Assembly: GCF_001625325.1 (NCBI RefSeq)
Contig: NZ_JRQQ01000001.1
Span: forward strand, 496,001 to 560,000
Direction of reading: 5' to 3'
Source of the DNA: Croceicoccus estronivorus
GTDB lineage: Bacteria; Pseudomonadota; Alphaproteobacteria; Sphingomonadales; Sphingomonadaceae
Length of the DNA: 64,000 nucleotides
Below are positions 8,570 through 17,932 of this stretch, one piece after another; positions within the stretch are counted from its first letter, which is position 1; each line of letters starts with the position of its first letter. The notes beneath the pieces were generated by a model. That model worked only from the letters and a program-made list of their open reading frames with translations, was not told the DNA's origin and did no database searches. The position numbers and the translations under genes were made by a program.

Positions 8570-9256
8570 TCAATGGAAATTCATTGGTAGTGTGAAAACA
8601 AGGCGATCTTCAGACACATCCTGCGGAGGCGCCGGAAATGGCGCCGCCGTCCGTAACGCACGCAAAGCCAGCCGGTCGAGGTTCATGTTGCCGCAGGAAC
8701 GCGCGATATCCGAAGAAACGAGCGCACCTGTCCGGTCCAGTCTGAAGCGTAGCAGCACCGATCCCTCCCCCCGCACACCACGCGGGCGCCGGTCCATGAT
8801 CTGCTGCCACACTGCGCTCTTGTAGGCGGCCAACGGATCCTGGGGCGATGCAGGCGCGGCTTCCACTTCCGGCATCGCGACCGGACGTAGCGCGGGCATA
8901 ACGGCGGGCTTTGCAGGCAGGAGAGTTGGTGACGAGACGGCGGCCTGAGCCGCTGCCTTTGTCACTGTCTCCTCCGCAGCCGCCTGAGGCACGTTTCGCT
9001 GCTTTTGCTCTGCAGGTGCTGGAGGTGGTGAGACTGGCGGTGCCGGCGCCGATACATCGAATGTCGCGATGGCAGATGCGGGCAGGATCGCCGGTGGGGC
9101 ATTTTCCCACACGCCTGCAATCGCCGCCAGCACCCCTGCAGCATGCAGCGCAAAGGTTGCACCCGCCGCACACCAGCGGACGCGGGCAGGCGTGCGGAGG
9201 AGACCGGAAGTCCGGCCTCCTGCCGACATGTCTGCCTCACGATCCACCATCGTCAT
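8570..9256 (-). CDS. TonB family energy transducer
   Basis: This 228-residue TonB-like protein passes proton-motive energy from ExbBD to an outer-membrane receptor. It has one N-terminal membrane segment (about residues 25-50), a proline-rich linker containing APAPPVSPPPAP, and a C-terminal TonB domain with GVRGEGSVLLRFRLDRTGAL and FPAPP. The ATG at 9256 is 2 bases after the stop of the copper receptor gene, so the two are translationally close. This points to a transducer dedicated to that receptor. A longer frame to 9514 lies inside the receptor and was not used. Confidence 0.88.
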   Translation of the reverse strand: MTMVDREADMSAGGRTSGLLRTPARVRWCAAGATFALHAAGVLAAIAGVWENAPPAILPASAIATFDVSAPAPPVSPPPAPAEQKQRNVPQAAAEETVTKAAAQAAVSSPTLLPAKPAVMPALRPVAMPEVEAAPASPQDPLAAYKSAVWQQIMDRRPRGVRGEGSVLLRFRLDRTGALVSSDIARSCGNMNLDRLALRALRTAAPFPAPPQDVSEDRLVFTLPMNFH

Positions 9257-9258
9257 AT

Positions 9259-11424
9259 TCAGAAGCTGGTGCTCAGCCCGACATTGATCGAACGGCCACG
9301 ACCGGGCACCGGGCGCAGATCCCCGGTGGCCTTGTAATCGCCGAGAGAGACCCCGCCCAGTGGCAAGTCGTAGTCTTTGTCGAAGAGGTTTTCCGCCTCC
9401 ACGCTCAATCTCACGCCGGACAGGGTATAGGCCGCCCGCAGGTTTACCAGCGCATAGTCGCTGGTGCGCGGTTCGTTGCGGGTCGCATCCACGCGATTCT
9501 TCTCCGCGACCCATTCGACATCGGCACCCAGTTCCAGCGCGCCCTGGCGATGATCGATGCCGAACTGCACTTTCAACGGCATCTGATGGTAAAGCGGCCC
9601 ATCATCGGTGAGATTTTGCCCACGCACATAGCTCAAGCCAGCCGTCAGGCCGGTATGGCTGTCATCCTCGCCATGATGCAGAGTGACTGCCCCTGAAAGG
9701 TCCACGCCATAGAATTCTGCCTTCTGGTTGGCGAACTGTAGTTGCACGAAGCCGGTAGGCATCATCATCATGTCCGTCAGGTCCTTCACGAAGACCGCGT
9801 CGATGTAATCGTCCACATGGGTATAGTATGGCGCGATACGCAGCGACCAGCCATTGTCGCGCCCGGTAAACTCCAGCGCAGCGCTGACCGTATCGGCCCG
9901 TTCCGGCTTGAGATCGACATTGCCGACATAGCCGTTTCCGTCACCGTACCAGCCGATCATGCGGCTCGCCATCGAACCCCGGCCCCAGCTATACCGTTCG
10001 TAGATGTTGGGTGAACGCGCCTTGTGGGCATAGCCCAGTTCGATCGCCACCCCGTCGGTCGGGGCATAAGTGACAAGAGCCGATGCACTCCAGTTATTGT
10101 CCCGCCTGCTGCGGTCGGCCGCATTGAAAGCCATGGCTGCCATCTGGTCGTCCATGCTCATCATGCTGGTCCATGAATACGGCTGGACCTCTCCGGTATT
10201 CATCGTCACCCGGTCATAGCGCACGCCGGCAAGGGTCGAGAGACGATCCGTCCAGTGGCGTTCCCACTCGGCGTAGGCACCCAGCCGGTTCCGCGTCGCG
10301 CCATTGACGTTGATGTAGGTGTCCGGGCCCATCATCATATTGCCCGGCACTGCAGGCCAGTAATCGTCCAGCCACTGGTGATGGTATTCGCCGCCGATGC
10401 GCAGGGTATCGCGCACTGACACCGGCAGATCGAATTTCAAAGCCGTGCTGAACGTGTGCACTTCGGTCAGCATCGGCATATCGCCGGGCAGCTTGTCTTC
10501 GAGGAAATTCATCTTGTGATCGGTATCGCGGTAATCCGCCTGCCAGCGGACTGTGCCCCAGTCGAATACACCATCGTAATGCGCGTTCAGAAACCAGCTC
10601 TTGTTGGACACCATGTCCATCCACTGGTTGGCAAACCCTTCGTAGGGGGAAAAGTGATAGCCGCCCTTCACTGCGAACAGCCCGAGGTCGTTTTGCCAGG
10701 CCAGGGCCAGCGCATGATCCGTCTTCGCGTACTCCGTCGACCGGACGAGACCGCGCTTGCCACCGCCCTCGTACTGGTCGGACTGCGTATAGGACCCTGT
10801 ATACGTTGCACTGACATGCTCGCTCGCCGCCGTCAGTGTGACTGCGCCGCCGAAGCCGTCGCCGTTGGATCGGTAGAAGGCGGACAGATCGCCAGTGAAC
10901 AGCCCCTCCGGGCCGGTAGCGAATTTCGGTGGCGCGCTTTCCACGCTGATGACACCGCCGATGTTGTCGCCACCCATGCTGACCGGGGCGACCCCGGTCA
11001 CGACATGGATAGAATCGATCGTCTGGGGATCGGTGTAGGAAAGCGGCGAATTCATATCATTGGGGCAAGCCGCGTCGATCGGATGCCCATCGACGACGAT
11101 CTTCAACCTCTGCTCCGTCATGCCCCGGATCGCTGGCATCGACGAAAACCCCCCTCCCGAATTGGCGCTGACGCCCGGCAGCTTGGTCAACAATGCCCCC
11201 GTATCGGAAGAATTGCCCTGATGCCGTGCGAGGTCATCGCGCGACAGGGTAACGCCGGAAAGTGGCGCAGTACCGATGGTTTCCGAAGGATTGGCGGTTT
11301 CGACATCGACCGGCGGCAGCGCGGTGGTTTCTTTCTGCCCAGCGTCCTGAGCAAAGGCTGCAACCGGCAGCACACAACAGGTGGCGGCAAGGGCAACGTG
11401 GAAGGCACGTTTGAACTGTTTCAT
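9259..11424 (-). CDS. TonB-dependent copper receptor (OprC/NosA-like)
   Basis: This 721-residue outer-membrane beta-barrel has a signal peptide ending at AFAQ and a plug domain. In Pseudomonas OprC copper is held by a CxxxM and an HxM motif. Here CPNDM (Cys120, Met124) and HKM (His303, Met305) occur with nearly the same separation. Several methionine clusters (MMMGPD, SMMSMDDQMAAM, DMMMMP) suggest extra surface copper capture. The C-terminal barrel strand ends SINVGLSTSF. It sits between a DUF2946 gene and a tonB gene, a common copper-uptake grouping. Transport of copper is inferred from these motifs. Confidence 0.9.
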   Translation of the reverse strand: MKQFKRAFHVALAATCCVLPVAAFAQDAGQKETTALPPVDVETANPSETIGTAPLSGVTLSRDDLARHQGNSSDTGALLTKLPGVSANSGGGFSSMPAIRGMTEQRLKIVVDGHPIDAACPNDMNSPLSYTDPQTIDSIHVVTGVAPVSMGGDNIGGVISVESAPPKFATGPEGLFTGDLSAFYRSNGDGFGGAVTLTAASEHVSATYTGSYTQSDQYEGGGKRGLVRSTEYAKTDHALALAWQNDLGLFAVKGGYHFSPYEGFANQWMDMVSNKSWFLNAHYDGVFDWGTVRWQADYRDTDHKMNFLEDKLPGDMPMLTEVHTFSTALKFDLPVSVRDTLRIGGEYHHQWLDDYWPAVPGNMMMGPDTYINVNGATRNRLGAYAEWERHWTDRLSTLAGVRYDRVTMNTGEVQPYSWTSMMSMDDQMAAMAFNAADRSRRDNNWSASALVTYAPTDGVAIELGYAHKARSPNIYERYSWGRGSMASRMIGWYGDGNGYVGNVDLKPERADTVSAALEFTGRDNGWSLRIAPYYTHVDDYIDAVFVKDLTDMMMMPTGFVQLQFANQKAEFYGVDLSGAVTLHHGEDDSHTGLTAGLSYVRGQNLTDDGPLYHQMPLKVQFGIDHRQGALELGADVEWVAEKNRVDATRNEPRTSDYALVNLRAAYTLSGVRLSVEAENLFDKDYDLPLGGVSLGDYKATGDLRPVPGRGRSINVGLSTSF

Positions 11425-11607
11425 GAAAAGTCTTTCTATTCCGGAATTTCGCTGAATCGCGCGAGGCGGCTACTGGCCGCACGGTGCACGCCGCTGCCCT
11501 TCCCCACAGGAAGAAGCGTGCGGCAAAAGGCTGGAGCGACAACGCCAGCCGACAGGAAGGCACGCACCTTTCGCGCGGCCTGCCGTCAGCCTGTCTGGTT
11601 CAGCCTG

Positions 11608-12042
11608 TCAGGCGAAATGCGGAGGGCCGCGCAAGGGCGGCGTGAAAAATGCAGGACGTTCAACCCGCGGGCTTCGCACCTTTGCGAAACCAAGCGCAAG
11701 AATGAACAACAGCGCGACTGCCAGCAGGGCAGCGTCCGCGCCGGAAAGCGAAGCCATGGAAAGCGCCGTGTAAGGGCAAACCCCGTTATGGCTCTTGTCA
11801 TGCCCCCCATCGTCTTGCGATCCGGGAGCAGCATTCTTTTCATCCTGTGGGATAACGATCTGGTGGCTAACCGGACCGTCAAGCGATGCAGTACAAAGCT
11901 GGACGTTCAGCACCGTGGAATCGGGGCTGGCATTGCCGATCATGTAGCCGGCGGGCACCAGCGCCTTCATGCACAAGGCCAGAGCCAGCAGCGAAGCCGC
12001 CAGCCAGGCGTGAGTCTGAAAGAAGGCGCGCAATATCGGCAT
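11608..12042 (-). CDS. DUF2946 family protein (copper-cluster associated)
   Basis: This 144-residue protein begins with a membrane segment or signal anchor (about residues 10-30) and has LCMKALVPAGYMIG, a pattern seen at the N-terminus of DUF2946 proteins. A His/Asp-rich middle (DDGGHDKSHNGVCPY) could bind metal, and a second hydrophobic segment lies near residues 100-120. DUF2946 genes commonly sit beside copper TonB receptors, as here, 183 bases upstream on the same strand. The biochemical role of the family is not established. Confidence 0.78.
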   Translation of the reverse strand: MPILRAFFQTHAWLAASLLALALCMKALVPAGYMIGNASPDSTVLNVQLCTASLDGPVSHQIVIPQDEKNAAPGSQDDGGHDKSHNGVCPYTALSMASLSGADAALLAVALLFILALGFAKVRSPRVERPAFFTPPLRGPPHFA

Positions 12043-12222
12043 CGCGGGCGCGCGCTTAGCCGATCATTCGCCCACTGTCACCGAATTTGAACGACGGAGC
12101 CGCCATCCGGCAGCACCCATTCACACCGGGCAGCCCGCCCATGCTACAGACAAAAGCAGGCAGGTCCGAACCACCAAAGAGTGATCCGGACCCGCCCTGA
12201 CATTATACCAGGTGTATTCGGA

Positions 12223-14460
12223 CTAGAAGCGTCTGGTAACGCTGGCGGATATGACGCGTGGACGCCCGGGACGGCCCGCGATCGCCGCCGTGTAATTGGC
12301 GGTTCCTAGAATGTACTGCTGATCGAATATATTCGATCCGGTCAGCACCACTTTCCAAAGATCGGAAGCGCTGCTCCAGCCGAGGCGCGCATTCACAAGG
12401 CCATAGCCCTTCTGCTGCTCGGGATATCCGGTCACGCCATTCACGCCATCATTGGCCGCCGTAAAGAAGACCCGCGACTGGACGTGCGCATCGACTCCTC
12501 CGAAAATCGCACCGCCATCGTTCAGTTCATGCGTGTAGGAGGCACCGAACGTCGCGGACCATTTCGGGGCATTGTTCAATCGTTTGTCATGAGCGTCGAA
12601 ATTGGCGAACTGGGTCACGAATGCGCTGGGATAGCTGCGATAGCGCGCATCCAGATAGGACACGTTGGCAAACAGTTCGAGCCCTCGGGCCGGCTTGCCC
12701 ATCAGTTCCAGTTCGACGCCCTTGACCCGGGCCGTCGCCGCGTTTTGCGTAATCGCGCCGAAAGTCAGGCCGTCCTGAACGAAGTTCTGCACCTGAAGGT
12801 CGGTGTAATCGTAAAGGAACGCATTCACGTTCGCGCGCAATTTACCGTCGAGCAGATCGGTCTTGGCCCCGATTTCATATGACCAGAGATATTCCGGACC
12901 ATAACCCGCCGCCGCAGCCGCGGCGTTTGTGGAACCGAGGTCATATCCCCCGCTCTTGAAGCCACGCGTGGCGGACGCATAGAGCAGCACGCCGTCACGT
13001 GGGCGGAAATTGATGCCGAATTTCGGAGTGAAGGCATCGGCCTTGCGCTTCACATCCACATGATAGGGATCGACGAAGCCGGGGACGCCAACAAGCTTGG
13101 GCGCCTGTTCCGCGACTTCGGGATCAGGATCGGACGAGAAGACATAGAAATTGTCCAGCTCGAAATGCTTGCTTTCCTTGGTCCAGCGGAGCCCCGCGAC
13201 CAGCGAGAGCGTATCGGTCAGTTCAATGTCCGCCTGCCCGAAAAAGGCATAGGATTCCGCCGTGACGAATGGCCGTTGGACAAATGTGATGCCCGCCGGG
13301 ATGATGTTCAGCGTCAGCGGTTCGGCATTGCGTTCACGGAAATAGTATCCACCGCCGACAAAGTGCACCGGGCCGACCCTTGCATCGAGCGTCAGCTCCT
13401 GACTGAACTGGTGCTGGCGGATGTCGCCAATGGTCGTGCGCAAAATGGGCATCGCGCTGGAATCGGCATCGGAAACGATCCGTCCACGAAACTCGCGATA
13501 GGCCGTCAGCGAGTGCAAGGTCACCGTATCGCCCAAGGGCAATGTCAGATCCGCTGCACCGCCATAGTTCTTCGTGACCGTGCGGTTATCGAGATCCATC
13601 GACACTTTGCCGTAATCGCCCAGGATCGCATCGTCCTGAGGGAAGCCCGTGGGCCGCAGCAGCTTGGGATACTGCCCTAATGCCCCGCTCTGCCGCGACC
13701 AGTCCGCCCGCAGTATCAAGTCCCCTTCACCAACGGGAACGAGTAGCTGGCCACGGACACCGCGCGACCGGCCATTTTCAATGTCATTGCCGGTAGAAAC
13801 ATTCTTGCGATAGGCATCGTGGCCGGAAACGTCAGCGGCAATGCTCGCCCGGATACCGGATTCCGTCAGCGGTCCGGAAACATAGCCTTTGAACCCGTAC
13901 GTGCCATATGTGCCGAGTTCGGCCTGCACTTCCCCGGTCAAATCGGCGGATGGCCGACGGGATACGACATTGATCGTGCCCCCCACCGAATTACGGCCAT
14001 ACAGCGTGCCTTGCGGGCCGCGCAGCACTTCGATCCGTTCGACATCGAGGAAGTCGTTAAAGTAGCTCAACGGCCGAGCCATGTAGACGCCGTCCACATG
14101 GATAGTCGTGCTGGGGTCAGAACCGATGAACACGATGTTCGAGCCGATCCCGCGAATGTAGAGTTGGGTGAAGCCGCTGAGATCGGAAACCTGCAGGCTG
14201 GGCACATAGGCTTTCAGATCCTGAACGTCCGTAATCCCGCGTTCGGACAGTTCCTCCCCACCGATGGCGGACACCGCGAGCGGGGTATCCTGCAGGCGGG
14301 TTTCGCCCATGCGGCTGGCTGTGACGATAATGTCGGCAAGGCCATCGTCTGCCGAAGTTTCGGCTTCCTGGCCGTAGGCTGGCCCTTGTGCAGCCAATAC
14401 GAAGCCCAGCGCGCTGCCCAATGTTCCGCAGGCGAACCTCCGGATTGAACTCCTTGTCAT
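12223..14460 (-). CDS. TonB-dependent receptor
   Basis: This 745-residue outer-membrane receptor begins with a signal peptide (MTRSSIRRFACG, then a hydrophobic run to AYGQE). A plug with IIVTASRMGETRLQDTPLAVSAI and VERIEVLRGPQGTLYGRNSVGGTINV follows, and it ends in the barrel motif RPRVISASVTRRF. This is the sphingomonad type often linked to aromatic or plant-derived substrates. The ATG at 14460 has GGGGAGATG upstream; a longer frame to 14769 includes an unlikely leader. The adjacent catabolic regulon ends just to the right and its operator motif is absent here, so this receptor is probably controlled separately. The ligand is unknown. Confidence 0.88.
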   Translation of the reverse strand: MTRSSIRRFACGTLGSALGFVLAAQGPAYGQEAETSADDGLADIIVTASRMGETRLQDTPLAVSAIGGEELSERGITDVQDLKAYVPSLQVSDLSGFTQLYIRGIGSNIVFIGSDPSTTIHVDGVYMARPLSYFNDFLDVERIEVLRGPQGTLYGRNSVGGTINVVSRRPSADLTGEVQAELGTYGTYGFKGYVSGPLTESGIRASIAADVSGHDAYRKNVSTGNDIENGRSRGVRGQLLVPVGEGDLILRADWSRQSGALGQYPKLLRPTGFPQDDAILGDYGKVSMDLDNRTVTKNYGGAADLTLPLGDTVTLHSLTAYREFRGRIVSDADSSAMPILRTTIGDIRQHQFSQELTLDARVGPVHFVGGGYYFRERNAEPLTLNIIPAGITFVQRPFVTAESYAFFGQADIELTDTLSLVAGLRWTKESKHFELDNFYVFSSDPDPEVAEQAPKLVGVPGFVDPYHVDVKRKADAFTPKFGINFRPRDGVLLYASATRGFKSGGYDLGSTNAAAAAAGYGPEYLWSYEIGAKTDLLDGKLRANVNAFLYDYTDLQVQNFVQDGLTFGAITQNAATARVKGVELELMGKPARGLELFANVSYLDARYRSYPSAFVTQFANFDAHDKRLNNAPKWSATFGASYTHELNDGGAIFGGVDAHVQSRVFFTAANDGVNGVTGYPEQQKGYGLVNARLGWSSASDLWKVVLTGSNIFDQQYILGTANYTAAIAGRPGRPRVISASVTRRF

Positions 14461-14604
14461 GTCATCTCCCCTTGCAACGTTTTTGTCTTTACTTCTGGTC
14501 GCAGTCAGGCCCCGACTTCCAACAGGTTCCGGCGTTATGCCGTGTGCCCTGCTGCCCCGTGTCCGGCCAGACGAGCAACCATATAGCAGTCTAGGACAGA
14601 ATAG

Positions 14605-14634
14605 AAAAATGCACCCCCTCAAAATTGAGGGGGG
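14605..14634 (-). terminator. Hairpin with T-rich tail after the asparaginase-like gene
   Basis: CCCCCTCAA at 14614-14622 and TTGAGGGGG at 14625-14633 form a 9-bp perfect stem with a 2-base centre. On the reverse strand it is followed by TGCATTTTTCT. It lies about 70 bases after the asparaginase stop and upstream of the receptor gene, which fits a factor-independent terminator. It could instead be an operator for the receptor. Confidence 0.5.
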
Positions 14635-14704
14635 ATGACGAATTTCATCGTTGCTTATGCGTTGTTTACAAACGCAAGGGTGTCGATGCCGGCGCGAAAC
14701 GCGC

Positions 14705-15670
14705 CTAGGCCAACGATAACGTCTGGAGCATAGCACTGGCTTCGCTGCCGCTGCGCCCTCCCAGAACACAGGCCATCAATATCCGCATCTTGCGCGCTGA
14801 CAGGCTTCCGGCGAAACAGGCGCCCGCACGCTCCAGGTCGGCGGCCGAGCCATAAGCGGTTCCCGCCCCGCCCTCGGCGCTCGCAGCCACCGCAAGCAGA
14901 ACGCCGCGCACGAGTACGTGGCGAGCAGCCTCCAGCATGTCTTCAGAGACATTGCCCATGCCCAATCCCTGCAGGACCACCCCGCGAACAGGCGGTTGCG
15001 CGAGACGTTCCAACGTCCGCCCGCTGGTGCCAAGCCCCACGAGCAGAAGTTCAACTTCCTCGTCAGGCGTTTCGCATGCAATTTTCGGACAAGCGGATTC
15101 GATCCGATCGATATGAGCCCCAGCGGCGTCGACAGTTCCAACCGCGATGGAATGCGGGCCGAATGCCGCCAATGAGCGGGTATGGATTTTGGAGCAACGC
15201 CATGCCGGCAATATCCAGCCGCCAAACACCACGAGCACACCCGCACCATGCGCTGCGTGATGTCGTGCCACGACTATCGCATCCCGCAGATTGGTCACGC
15301 CATCGAATCCGGAATGTTCCGGTGTCCGCTGCGCTCCTGTAAAAATTACCGGCTTCGTGGTCCGCAACAGCAGTTGCGCCATGAAGAATACTTCTTCCAT
15401 GGTGTCGGTTCCATGGGCCACCACCACGGCATGGACATCTTCCCGTGCGGCCTGAGCTTCGATCATGGCAACGATCCGCCGGGCGTCAGCCAAGCTCAAA
15501 TTCTCGCTCAGCCCCGTTCCTGTCGCATGAATTTCACACCTTTCGCCGATCGTCCGGGGGAGCAGGTTCAATGTCTGCCCAATCCCGCCAGCCGAGCGGA
15601 AAGCGCCATCAGGCCCGCTTGTCGCAGAGATCGTGCCACCGGCATCGATAATAGCGATCTTCTGATGCAT
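14705..15670 (-). CDS. Asparaginase family amidohydrolase
   Basis: This is a 321-residue member of the bacterial L-asparaginase family, which uses threonine nucleophiles to cleave side-chain amides. The first signature IIDAGGTISAT (Thr near residue 14) and the second, VVVAHGTDTMEEVFF, are intact. There is no signal peptide, so it acts in the cytoplasm. The ATG at 15670 has GGAAGG upstream. It is divergent from the Rieske ferredoxin gene with a perfect operator palindrome between them, so it belongs to the regulon. With GGT-like and amidohydrolase genes nearby, the true substrate may be an amide in the compound being degraded, not asparagine; that is inference. Confidence 0.85.
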   Translation of the reverse strand: MHQKIAIIDAGGTISATSGPDGAFRSAGGIGQTLNLLPRTIGERCEIHATGTGLSENLSLADARRIVAMIEAQAAREDVHAVVVAHGTDTMEEVFFMAQLLLRTTKPVIFTGAQRTPEHSGFDGVTNLRDAIVVARHHAAHGAGVLVVFGGWILPAWRCSKIHTRSLAAFGPHSIAVGTVDAAGAHIDRIESACPKIACETPDEEVELLLVGLGTSGRTLERLAQPPVRGVVLQGLGMGNVSEDMLEAARHVLVRGVLLAVAASAEGGAGTAYGSAADLERAGACFAGSLSARKMRILMACVLGGRSGSEASAMLQTLSLA

Positions 15671-15705
15671 TATGCCCGCCTTCCAATCAATTGACTTGCG
15701 CATTT

Positions 15706-15723
15706 TTGTATGACAATCATACA
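15706..15723. promoter_or_regulatory. GntR/FCD-type operator between asparaginase and Rieske ferredoxin genes
   Basis: TTGTATGACAA at 15706-15716 fits the FadR-type consensus TNGTNNNACNA. It is extended to a perfect larger inverted repeat, TGTATGA-CAA-TCATACA, at 15707-15723. It lies in the divergent promoter region of two genes. The same element recurs across the island to 34.1 kb. Confidence 0.75.
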
Positions 15724-15768
15724 TACATGGCAACCGAATCCTTGATTGATACCGACGCTGGAGCGGGC

Positions 15769-16068
15769 ATGAAACTCTGCAATGTGGACGACCTCAAACC
15801 GGGGGAAATGATGCGTTTCGAACCGGACGGCATGGACCCGATCCTGCTGTGCAACGATGGCGGGGTGTTCCGCCTTGTGGAAGACGAATGCACGCATGCC
15901 ATTGCGTCATTGTCCGAAGGGCGTCTGGAAGGCCATATCCTGTTTTGCCCGCTGCATGGTGGCAGCTTCGACATTCGCACCGGAAAAGCAGCCAGCCTGC
16001 CCTGCAAGATGGCGCTCAACACCTTCGACGTGGAAGTCCGCAACGGCGAAGTCTGGATGATCGACTAA
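15769..16068 (+). CDS. Rieske [2Fe-2S] ferredoxin (CarAc-like)
   Basis: This 99-residue Rieske ferredoxin carries electrons from a reductase to a terminal oxygenase. The two cluster motifs are CTH (in DECTHAIASLSEG) and CPLHGG, 17 residues apart, as in dioxygenase ferredoxins. The ATG at 15769 has GGAGCGGG upstream and gives the usual length; an earlier ATG at 15727 would add 14 residues directly after the operator. It probably serves the Rieske oxygenase at 26-27 kb together with the reductase at 27.4 kb. The 3' end overlaps the convergent GGT-like gene by 4 bases. Confidence 0.9.
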   Translation: MKLCNVDDLKPGEMMRFEPDGMDPILLCNDGGVFRLVEDECTHAIASLSEGRLEGHILFCPLHGGSFDIRTGKAASLPCKMALNTFDVEVRNGEVWMID

Positions 16069-17858
16069 CGTCCCACTGCATAGGCCTGCATCAGGCGCGG
16101 GGTCGCCGCGCCTGAGAGAATCCCATCCCTGTCGCGCTCGATCGCGGTCAACCGGCCAGCGCTCCATTCCGGTGCCACCTGGACGTCGTGCCCGCGATGG
16201 CGGAGATCCTCGATAATATCAGTCCCCCAGTTTTCCTCGACCACTGCGACACCGGGCAGAGCCTGCCGCGGATAGAACGAGGCCGGGAAATGCACCGAAT
16301 GGTAGAGCGGCTGATCAATTGCCTGCTGCAGGCTCGCCCCGGCCAGTATCCGCCGCAGGAGAAGCTGGAGTTGCCACTGGTCCTGCTGATCTCCACCCGG
16401 AGTGCCGCAGATCAGCGCCGGTCGGCCTTCGAAATGCGCCAGCGTCGGGGTAAGGGTCGTTCTCGGTCGTTTGCCGGGAACGAGCGTTCCGGGAAGGCCG
16501 GGCTCCAGCCAGAACATTTGTGCCCGTGTGTTGAGCGCGAAACCAAGCCCCGGCACCGTGGGGGACGATTGCGGCCATCCCCCCGATGGCGTGGCGGAGA
16601 CCATATTGCCCCAACGATCCGCAACGTCGAGATGCACGGTATCGCCCGGTTTGATGGTCGGCTTCAGATGAACCATTGTCGGTTCACCGATCCCCAACCC
16701 GCCGGCCGAAGGATCGGCGGGACGGATCTGCGCCAGGGAACGTGCGACCTGTTCTTCAAAACCCGGTACCACGCCCGGCCGGATATCCAGCGACGCCGTC
16801 TCGTCGATCAGTCCCGCCCGCTCTGTGGCGTAGTCGCGGGAAAGCAGCGCTCCCAGCGGGACATCCACGAAATCGGGATCGCCATAATATGCCTCGCGAT
16901 CGGCGAAGGCGAGTTTCAACGCCTCCAGCACGACATGAACGCCAGCTGCCTCACCCAGCGCCTCCGCTCCTACTCCTTTCGCCTCGAGAATGGCGAGAGC
17001 CTGCAACAGGACTGGCCCTTGCCCCCACGGCCCCGTCTTGCAGATCGTCCAGTCGCCGAAGTCATGCGTAACAGGCGTTTCATACCTCGCCTGCCAATTG
17101 GCCATGTCTTCCCCCCGCAACAGGCCGCGATGCTTTTCACCGCTCGCATCCATCAGGGGTTCCGCCATGAAGAACCGCTCGATCGCATCGGCAACAAAGC
17201 CCTGCGACCATGCATTGCGGGCTCTTTCAATTCGCGCTTCACGCGAGCCATGCGTTCCCGCTTCCGCCAGAATCCGTTTCCAGGTCGCTGCAAGAACCGG
17301 ATTGCGAAACAGCTTGCCTGCAACGGGGGGATTGCCGCCGGGCAGCCAGACCTCCATGCCGCTCTGCCATTCGTACCGCAGCGCATCGGCGACATCGGCA
17401 ATTGCCCGCGCCGCGCCGGGCAGTAAAGGATACCCATGTTCAAGATAATGGATTGCCGGGGCCAGCACTTCATCCAACGGCATGGTTCCATGATCGCGCA
17501 GCAACTGCATCCAGGCGTCGAATGCGCCCGGCACGACCGCCGCGATCATGCCGGAACCCGGAACCATATCGAGGCCCAGATTGCGGAAAGTTTCGACCTT
17601 CGCCGCCACCGGAGCCACACCCTGGCCACACAGCACTTCCGTCTTTCCGGTGCGGGCCGAATGGAACACAATCGGCACCTCGCCCGCCGGGCCGTTCAGA
17701 TGCGGTTCCACGGCATGCAGGACAAAACCCGCCGCAACAGCGCCATCGAATGCATTTCCGCCGCGTTCCATCACGCCCATGGCCGTTGCCGCAACCGCCC
17801 AATGGGTTGCCGCAGCGACGCCGAAAGTTCCCCTGATGTCCGGACGCGTCGTAAACAT
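16065..17858 (-). CDS. Gamma-glutamyltransferase family protein
   Basis: This 597-residue Ntn-hydrolase is of the gamma-glutamyltransferase family, whose members self-cleave and then hydrolyse or transfer gamma-glutamyl or acyl groups. The N-terminal signature MERGGNAFDGAVAAGFVLHAVEP and the region GDTVHLDVADRWGNMVSATPS, with the presumed nucleophilic threonine, are visible. Two features are atypical. There is no signal peptide, although bacterial GGTs are usually periplasmic. The usual SGIGGGGF loop reads NGPAGEVPI, and the TTH before the nucleophile is DTVH. The specificity may therefore differ, for example toward an aryl amide. The ATG at 17858 has AGGTGG upstream. It is divergent from the symporter across an operator. 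Confidence 0.85.
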   Translation of the reverse strand: MFTTRPDIRGTFGVAAATHWAVAATAMGVMERGGNAFDGAVAAGFVLHAVEPHLNGPAGEVPIVFHSARTGKTEVLCGQGVAPVAAKVETFRNLGLDMVPGSGMIAAVVPGAFDAWMQLLRDHGTMPLDEVLAPAIHYLEHGYPLLPGAARAIADVADALRYEWQSGMEVWLPGGNPPVAGKLFRNPVLAATWKRILAEAGTHGSREARIERARNAWSQGFVADAIERFFMAEPLMDASGEKHRGLLRGEDMANWQARYETPVTHDFGDWTICKTGPWGQGPVLLQALAILEAKGVGAEALGEAAGVHVVLEALKLAFADREAYYGDPDFVDVPLGALLSRDYATERAGLIDETASLDIRPGVVPGFEEQVARSLAQIRPADPSAGGLGIGEPTMVHLKPTIKPGDTVHLDVADRWGNMVSATPSGGWPQSSPTVPGLGFALNTRAQMFWLEPGLPGTLVPGKRPRTTLTPTLAHFEGRPALICGTPGGDQQDQWQLQLLLRRILAGASLQQAIDQPLYHSVHFPASFYPRQALPGVAVVEENWGTDIIEDLRHRGHDVQVAPEWSAGRLTAIERDRDGILSGAATPRLMQAYAVGR

Positions 17859-17888
17859 TTCGCCACCTTCTGCGATACCTATTGCAGT

Positions 17889-17908
17889 TTGTATGACAGT
17901 CTGACAAA
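17889..17908. promoter_or_regulatory. GntR/FCD-type operator between GGT-like and symporter genes
   Basis: TTGTATGACAG at 17889-17899 matches the island's operator in 10 of 11 positions. It is followed by TCTGACAAA, giving an imperfect outer inverted repeat TTTGT...ACAAA. It lies in a 74-base divergent intergenic region and may control both genes. Confidence 0.7.
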
Positions 17909-17932
17909 TAATGTGCAAGCAAGGAGCTCACG

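Noticed and set aside
10456-12090. 544-codon forward frame opposite the copper receptor and DUF2946 gene
   Set aside because: It is antisense to two convincing genes and shows no domain.
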